In this document: piece after piece, positions 58,929 through 64,000 of the stretch
Position numbering within the stretch: the stretch's first letter is position 1
How the letters are laid out: every line of letters starts with the position of its first letter
Origin: Balanoglossus misakiensis
Lineage: Eukaryota > Hemichordata
Reading direction: 5' to 3'
DNA length: 64,000 nt
Assembly (NCBI GenBank): GCA_040954595.2
Contig: CM082594.2
Coordinates: 1,984,001 to 2,048,000, forward strand
Program-made: the position numbers and the translations under genes
The notes under the pieces: model-generated
Told to the model about the DNA's origin: nothing
The model's database searches: none
Seen by the model: only the letters and a program-made list of their open reading frames with translations

Positions 58929-59242
58929 CTGGTACAGGGTGACGGTCATTGGTTCCCCAAAATTAGAAAATAACTTCCAATTTTTGGTACTAACACCACC
59001 AGCACGTGAAGCTTGACCGTTTTGGTGGCACCTACTCTAGAGGACCCTGTCCCCTCCCCAAAGTTTTTACAGAGAAGGCCAATTGCTCTCTCCAGATCCT
59101 CACACTCTAGAGAGAGCCCCTATCTAAAGGAGAAGTCCCACCAACTATCAGTTTTGAAACTGGAAGCTGCAGCTTCTTCAAACATTAATTCTTCAAACAA
59201 TACTAAATTAATTAACCCTGGAATGGGCCCAATTAAGCTCAC

Positions 59243-59366
59243 CCCCTCCCCCGATCCCTCCTCCAGCACAAGGTGACTCAATCTGGTTGACAAAGTCAGT
59301 TCCGATCGAATCTTCCTTTTGATGATTGCAGATGGAGCTCTCGTAGATGAAGTGGCCACCATGAAC
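59243..59366 (-). CDS. Possible exon, unknown protein (gene set 1)
   Basis: Good acceptor (gttttgttctgtctacag) and a donor GTGAGC after a G-rich run. The frame that fits the phase of exon 58825-58928 reads VHGGHFIYESSICNHQKEDS and then IGTDFVNQIESP. A second open frame (MVATSSTRAPSAIIKRK) also looks protein-like but does not fit the phase. The exon end is uncertain because of the G run. Confidence 0.42.
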
Positions 59367-59519
59367 CTGTAGACAGAACAAAACAAAAAGATGTCCATCA
59401 TTATATGCAAAAATTGAGGCATTTATGTGTATGATGTGCAATGCGTGCCCATCAGTCCACAATCCACCAAACCAATAAGACAATATCCAGTCTTAAGTAC
59501 TTCCAACCTGATGGTTCTG

Positions 59520-60910
59520 TCAAGATAAAAAAATAGATAATGATAATTCTATGCATGACCATACAATCACAAAAATGACAGTACAAAAATTGTGTGAAGT
59601 CCAGCCCAAAACCACCACCACCACCAAAGCCCGCAGCCAATATACAGCCTTTAGTACTTCAAAGATGATGATTCTGTCAAGATAAAAATAGAAAATGGTT
59701 ACTCTATGCATGACCATACAATCACAAAAATTACAGTACATGTGTGAAGTCCAGCCCAAAACCACCACCACTAGTACCACCACCAACCCCCTTAGGCAAT
59801 ATCCAGTCTTAAGTACATCCAACATGATTATTCTGTCAAGATAAAAATAGAAAATGATTACTCTATGCATGACCATACAATCACAAAAATTACAGTACAT
59901 GTGTGAAGTCCAGCCCAAAACCACCACCAAAGCCCCTAGGCAATATCCAGTCTTAAGTACATCCAACATGATTATTCTGTCAAGATAAAAATAGAAAATG
60001 GTTACTCTATGCATGACCATACAATCACAAAAATTACAGTACATGTGTGAAGTCCAGCCCAAAACCACCACCACTAGTACCACCACCAACCCCCTTAGGC
60101 AATATCCAGTCTTAAGTACATCCAACATGATTATTCTGTCAAGATAAAAATAGAAAATGATTACTCTATGCATGACCATACAATCACAAAAATTACAGTA
60201 CATGTGTGAAGTCCAGCCCAAAACCACCACCAAAGCCCCTAGGCAATATCCAGTCTTAAGTACATCCAACATGATTATTCTGTCAAGATAAAAATAGAAA
60301 ATGATTACTCTATGCATGACCATACAATCACAAAAATTACAGTACATGTGTGAAGTCCAGCCCAAAACCACCACCACTAGTACCACCACCAACCCCCTTA
60401 GGCAATATCCAGTCTTAAGTACATCCAACATGATTATTCTGTCAAGATAAAAATAGAAAATGATTACTATGCATGACCATACAATCACAAAAATTACAGT
60501 ACGTGTGTGAAGTCCAGCCCAAAACCACCACCACCACCAAAGCCCGCAGCCAATATACAGCCTTTAGTACTTTAAAGATGATGATTCTGTCAAGATAAAA
60601 ATAGAAAATGATTACTCTATGCATGACCATACAATCACAAAAATTACAGTACATGTGTGAAGTCCAGCCCAAAACCACCACCACTTACTCACTAGTACCA
60701 CCACCAACCCCCTTAGGCAATATCCAGTCTTAAGTACATCCAACATGATTATTCTGTCAAGATAAAAATAGAAAATGATTACTATGCATGACCATACAAT
60801 CACAAAAATTACAGTACGTGTGTGAAGTCAAGCCCAAAACTACAACCAGCACCAAAGTTCCAAGCCAATATCCAGCCTTGAGTACTTCCAACGTGATGAT
60901 TCTGCCAAGA
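59520..60910 (-). repeat. Intronic tandem array, 9 units, 303-bp higher-order repeat
   Basis: TGCATGACCATACAATCACA starts units at 59552, 59707, 59866, 60010, 60169, 60313, 60470, 60620 and 60785. Spacings 155, 159, 144, 159, 144, 157, 150, 165 show alternation of a long type (with ACTAGTACCACCACCAAC) and a short type, giving a 303-bp dimer repeated twice. The minus-strand 322-codon frame (Met-Leu-Asp-Val-Leu-Lys repeats with Cys-Asn-Phe-Cys) is a repeat product. It lies upstream of exon 59243-59366 on the same strand. Confidence 0.88.
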
Positions 60911-60919
60911 TAACAAATA

Positions 60920-61629
60920 CTCTTGCTTTTAAGAGTTTAAAGTAATATGAAAATATTATTGACCAAGCCTACTCCGATTCCAAAATTATATTTCTTTGAC
61001 TTTGCACAATGAACGCGCCCAGCTTCGAAACCACATGTAATTTATAAACCGAATGTTTGCCAAAGTCCCCTGATTTAACAAAAAACTCGCGAAAATCTGT
61101 TTGTATGACAAACCTGACCATATGTCAAACTATGTAGTTTCTTTCCCTTTTTCCAAATAAAAACTATGAACTGCTGTTTTATTACATGCAACTTAGATTG
61201 CCAAAGTCACCTATGATTTAACGAAAATCTCGCGTGTAAGATAAAAACTTTTGCGTGTATGAAAAACGCCTATCTTTCCCATAAAAAAACTCTATTCTTA
61301 TCGAAAGTTTAGAAGAATTTGAACCCCCCATAGGTATCTAGCAGCATACCTCCAGTCCCAGACAGGGTTAGGGTTAGAGTAAGGGTTAATATTTTGGGTT
61401 AGATTTTATGGTGCAGGGTGCATGTGCTAAATGCCTGAGTCTGGAGGTCGGCTGTCAGATCCTGGCTCATATGGACAGCTAATTTATAAACCGGTCGGCC
61501 CATTTTTTATATGTGAAGGTTACCAATATCGCGAAATTACGGCGTTTTTGAAACCGATTTATATCTTTTAGAATACCGATGGATTGCGCTGTTACGTGCA
61601 ACTTTGTTTTCCACATCACATGTCATTTA
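60920..61629. other. Diverged repeats and a small TIR pair
   Basis: TTGCCAAAGTC...GATTTAACRAAAA...CTCGCG recurs at about 61059 and 61198 and in diverged form at 61596. A short TTAGGG-like run at 61366-61390 lies between inverted ACCTCCAG (61348) and CTGGAGGT (61441). No gene seen. Confidence 0.45.
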
Positions 61630-62042
61630 ATGAAAACATCGCGAGCGTTTGGACACAAATCCTTGTACCGAGCCGTGGCATGATGACACCGGGCGCCTAA
61701 CTTTCCCCAAAACCGGTAAAATTCACAGAAAATGCAGTAAACATCGCATGTGTCTACACAAATCCCTGTACCGAGCCGTGGCATGATGACACCGGGCGCC
61801 TAACTTTCCCCAAAACCGGTAAAGTTCACAGAAAATGCGGTAAACATCGCATGTGTCTACACAAATCCCTGTACCGAGCCGTGGCATGATGACACCGGGC
61901 GCCTAACTTTCCCCAAAACCGGTAAAGTTCACAGAAAATGCAGTAAACATCGCATGTGTCTACACAAATCCCTGTACCGAGCCGTGGCATGATGACACCG
62001 GGCGCCTAACTTTCCCCCAAACCGGTAAAATTCACAGAAAAT
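61630..62042 (+). repeat. Tandem repeat, 103-bp unit, 4 copies
   Basis: CACCGGGCGCCTAACTTTCC recurs at 61687, 61790, 61893 and 61996, exactly 103 bp apart, with GTACCGAGCCGTGGCATGAT upstream in each. Confidence 0.95.
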
Positions 62043-62734
62043 CTTATCTGTTTAGTATATTGCAGGTTGGAGATCCGGTCATCAGAGATGTTTGCTTGGA
62101 CCCAGCTCGGTTCAATCTGCTAAAGTTCCATTGTTCCCCTTATAAAATATTCAAATATATTCAAACGGTATGGTGCATATGTCGAAATTCCACAACACCA
62201 TGTCGTTCATTTGTGCGTCAGCCCAGTTAAGGAAGAACCATTGCACAAATACGGCGCTTGTCACGTCGGCGATTATCGATTTATTTCAACAGTGAGACAA
62301 AAGGGTGACCCAGTGATATTTGCATGTAAAGACTCGGAAAGGGAAATACCATTAACACCTATTGCAGCGCGGGAGAACACGGTGGTTAATTTAACCCCGT
62401 GTGTTCTTGCCCAGGCTTTAATATATCACTGGACATTTCCATTTTGGGCAGGCTGTATCTGCTAAAAATAAAGCGAATGGCAGCCGTGACTATAAAAAAT
62501 AGTATTGTCCAAACTTCTTCATTTTTATCATACATCGATTGTTGTGGATGCCTCGCAGTATCTGACAAATAGCAGGAGACAACTTATGCATGTACAATTA
62601 AGCTGCTGCATTTTAAACTAGATTTTTGGGGTCAAATTTCACAGTTTGAAACAAATTGTCGTATAACGATGCTTAAACATGTCTTGGTTGAAAATGTGGC
62701 TAATAATTAAAAACGGGTCGTGTCTATTGACAGG
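62043..62734. other. No recognised feature
   Basis: A plus-strand frame (62211-62465) reads VKEEPLHKYGACHVGD and VRQKGDPVIFACKDSE. It looks somewhat protein-like but has no start context or splice signal, and I leave it uncalled. Confidence 0.35.
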
Positions 62735-62784
62735 CGCGTGTCAATAGCCAGTGCGTAGTATAGGGGGCCGGCTATTGACACGCG
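62735..62784. repeat. Hairpin, 15-bp perfect arms
   Basis: CGCGTGTCAATAGCC at 62735-62749 pairs with GGCTATTGACACGCG at 62770-62784. A partial third copy (GTCTATTGACAGG) precedes it. Confidence 0.85.
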
Positions 62785-62861
62785 GGGACTTTATTCTCAA
62801 ATTATTGCCGATTTTTTAAAACCAAAGCACATTTCACATAGTCCATTAAATGATTCGTCTT

Positions 62862-64000
62862 TTCTTCCCCGAAAATGAGATGAAACGAAGTGAAAAATTC
62901 CGAAAGTCAGAGCATAGTTCTTCTACCCGTTCTACGCGTGTACGCCTAGCGCCTGCCGATTCTAAGCTTATCTCCTGACCGTGACACGGGGATTTTCCCT
63001 CCATTTTACTGCCGACTTTTATAAAGCAATGCACATTCCGTATCCTCCGTTGACTGATTCAACATGTTATACCAAAAATGAAATAAAGCGAGGTGTAAAA
63101 TCACAGGCGCTTGTAAAGATGCTATTTCATTATTTTTATAAATTATGAAGTGGCTTAAAATGATAAATCAGTAGCTTATACGATGTCCCGAATTTGCGTC
63201 AAACGAGCGCTCTCGCTATGTTCGGGCCTAGGCCTATACCCCACTGACACATAAAGAGATCTCTTTATGTGTCAGTGGGGTATAGCCCAGCTGTCAAATT
63301 ATGATTAACCTTTGAACTCGCCAGCTGTCATTTTGAAAGTGGCATTATCCGATGACCTCGACCTGGCAACTTTCTAAATTAGAGTGAAACTTGATTCAAC
63401 ATCTCTGCGAAAAGCACTAGAATGAATTTTGCAAACGAGGCATCACTGTCATTTTCGTTGCTTCAACCAGGAAAAATCTGACTGCTAGTGCTATGGCATG
63501 AAAATGTTAATTTCGGTAATACACGTCATTGCACTGGACCCTGCAAGGCATGCATTTGGGGACTAAGTAATATAAGTTGTCACACCACGGTTCAAGTTGT
63601 AACGTATTTCCCAACAAGCAATTCAATGAATTCGTTCATCATGAAAAAATCTCTCAATTCAAACGAAATATGTCCGCGCTGTTGAGGTCAGCGTCGCGGT
63701 GAGTGTGTCCCTCTGTGTGCAGCGGCCGTAGTGCATGAACAGTAAAACAATCGTAGCGAGGTTGCTCAGAAATATTTCAGAAATTTGCACTTCCTTTCAT
63801 CTACATTTTCGGCGGAAAAGATAAGTCCTCCGATGGAAAATGTGCATTGCTTTATAAAAGTCGGCAGTAAAATGGTGGGAATCCCTTTGAGTCAGGAGAC
63901 AAGCTTAGAATCGGCAGGCGTTAGGCGTACACGCGTAGAACGGGTAGAAGTACTAAGACATACGCTTTGACTTTCGGAATTTTGCACTTCGTTTCATCTC
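62862..64000. repeat. Large inverted repeat, right arm cut by window end
   Basis: 62862-63055 in reverse complement matches 63805-64000: GTGCATTGCTTTATAAAAGT, CTTAGAATCGGCAGGCG and CGCGTAGAACGGGTAGAAG. The arms are about 190 bp with a 750-bp spacer that holds the 52-bp palindrome. Possibly a TIR element, but its ends are not visible. Open frames in the arms (HCFIKVGSKM) are shared for this reason. Confidence 0.8.
63195..63300. repeat. Palindromic repeat family (AAAGAGATCTCTTT core), copy 2
   Basis: A perfect 52-bp palindrome at 63234-63285 (arm CTATACCCCACTGACACATA then AAGAGA). Flanks shared with 32862-32965. Confidence 0.92.

Noticed and set aside
59120-59422. Alternative frame of the 59.3-kb exon (MVATSSTRAPSAIIKRK)
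   Set aside because: Protein-like, but its end phase does not fit exon 58825-58928. Kept only as an alternative.
59520-60488. 322-codon membrane-like protein on the minus strand
   Set aside because: It coincides with the 144/159-bp tandem array; hydrophobicity comes from repeated intronic sequence.
61366-61390. Telomere or interstitial telomeric repeat
   Set aside because: Only two to three imperfect TTAGGG units, between a short inverted pair; too few for telomeric origin.
62211-62465. 84-codon plus-strand gene
   Set aside because: No start context, splice site or domain, and a single frame of this length is expected by chance.
1-64000. Endogenous virus or bacterial operon
   Set aside because: No capsid, envelope, polymerase or operon-like run of genes was seen. 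The only reverse transcriptase is of the DIRS retrotransposon type.

Overview
The window looks like a piece of nuclear genome from an animal, most likely a marine invertebrate. It has AT-rich sequence, small coding exons with GT-AG splice signals in long introns, relics of a Tc1/mariner transposase, a THAP plus helix-turn-helix transposase of the ISL2EU/IS4EU type, and a DIRS-type retrotransposon. It also has dozens of terminal-inverted-repeat (TIR) elements, mini- and microsatellites and long palindromes. I cannot place the phylum. No bacterial or viral gene organisation, no operon, no tRNA or rRNA gene and no true CRISPR array was seen. Most open frames longer than 60 codons are by-products of repeats.

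Host genes. Two minus-strand sets of exons can be supported by consistent splice phase. Set 1 (58.2-59.4 kb) has three exons, two of them firmly phased. Set 2 (34.9-45.1 kb) has four small 5' exons and two larger exons rich in coiled-coil-like sequence; one of the larger exons carries a single extra base that breaks the frame. I do not recognise either protein. Their introns hold many of the repeats. A possible isolated exon lies at 1.06-1.15 kb.

Region by region. 1-4.2 kb: decayed THAP/HTH transposase, possible minus-strand coding remnants, and a two-tier palindrome. 4.2-7.6 kb: a nested pile of TIR elements, including two with perfect 9-bp target duplications, three copies of a GGGTGCGTTCGAC element, and a PIF/Harbinger-like element. 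7.7-8.0 kb: a five-copy palindromic minisatellite. 9-10.5 kb: a second two-tier palindrome, AT-rich repeats and the first of three TTAA-flanked elements (others at 24.7 and 30.7 kb). 13.6-15.4 kb: a foldback element with about 540-bp arms. 18.1-19.9 kb: a complete but dead Tc1/mariner copy. 22.6-25.9 kb: an element with 155-bp TIRs and a 10-bp target duplication, holding a second TIR pair around a 214-bp satellite plus a third element. 27.4-28.1 kb: an 87-bp minisatellite. 28.7-34.6 kb: two near-identical inverted 0.93-kb elements, one inside a TTAA element. 37.2-41.8 kb: a CATA microsatellite split by two TIR insertions. 47-50.4 kb: a broken DIRS-type reverse transcriptase/RNase H interrupted by a TIR element. 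51-51.5 kb: a 50-bp minisatellite. 52-55.3 kb: a diverged array of about 170-bp monomers that changes orientation. 55.5-57.8 kb: duplicated repeat blocks. 59.5-60.9 kb: an intronic tandem array with a 303-bp higher-order unit. 61.6-62.0 kb: a 103-bp tandem repeat. 62.7-64 kb: hairpins, a 52-bp perfect palindrome and an inverted repeat running off the window.

All identifications rest on reading the sequence by eye. Superfamily labels for non-autonomous elements rest on TIR and target-site form only.
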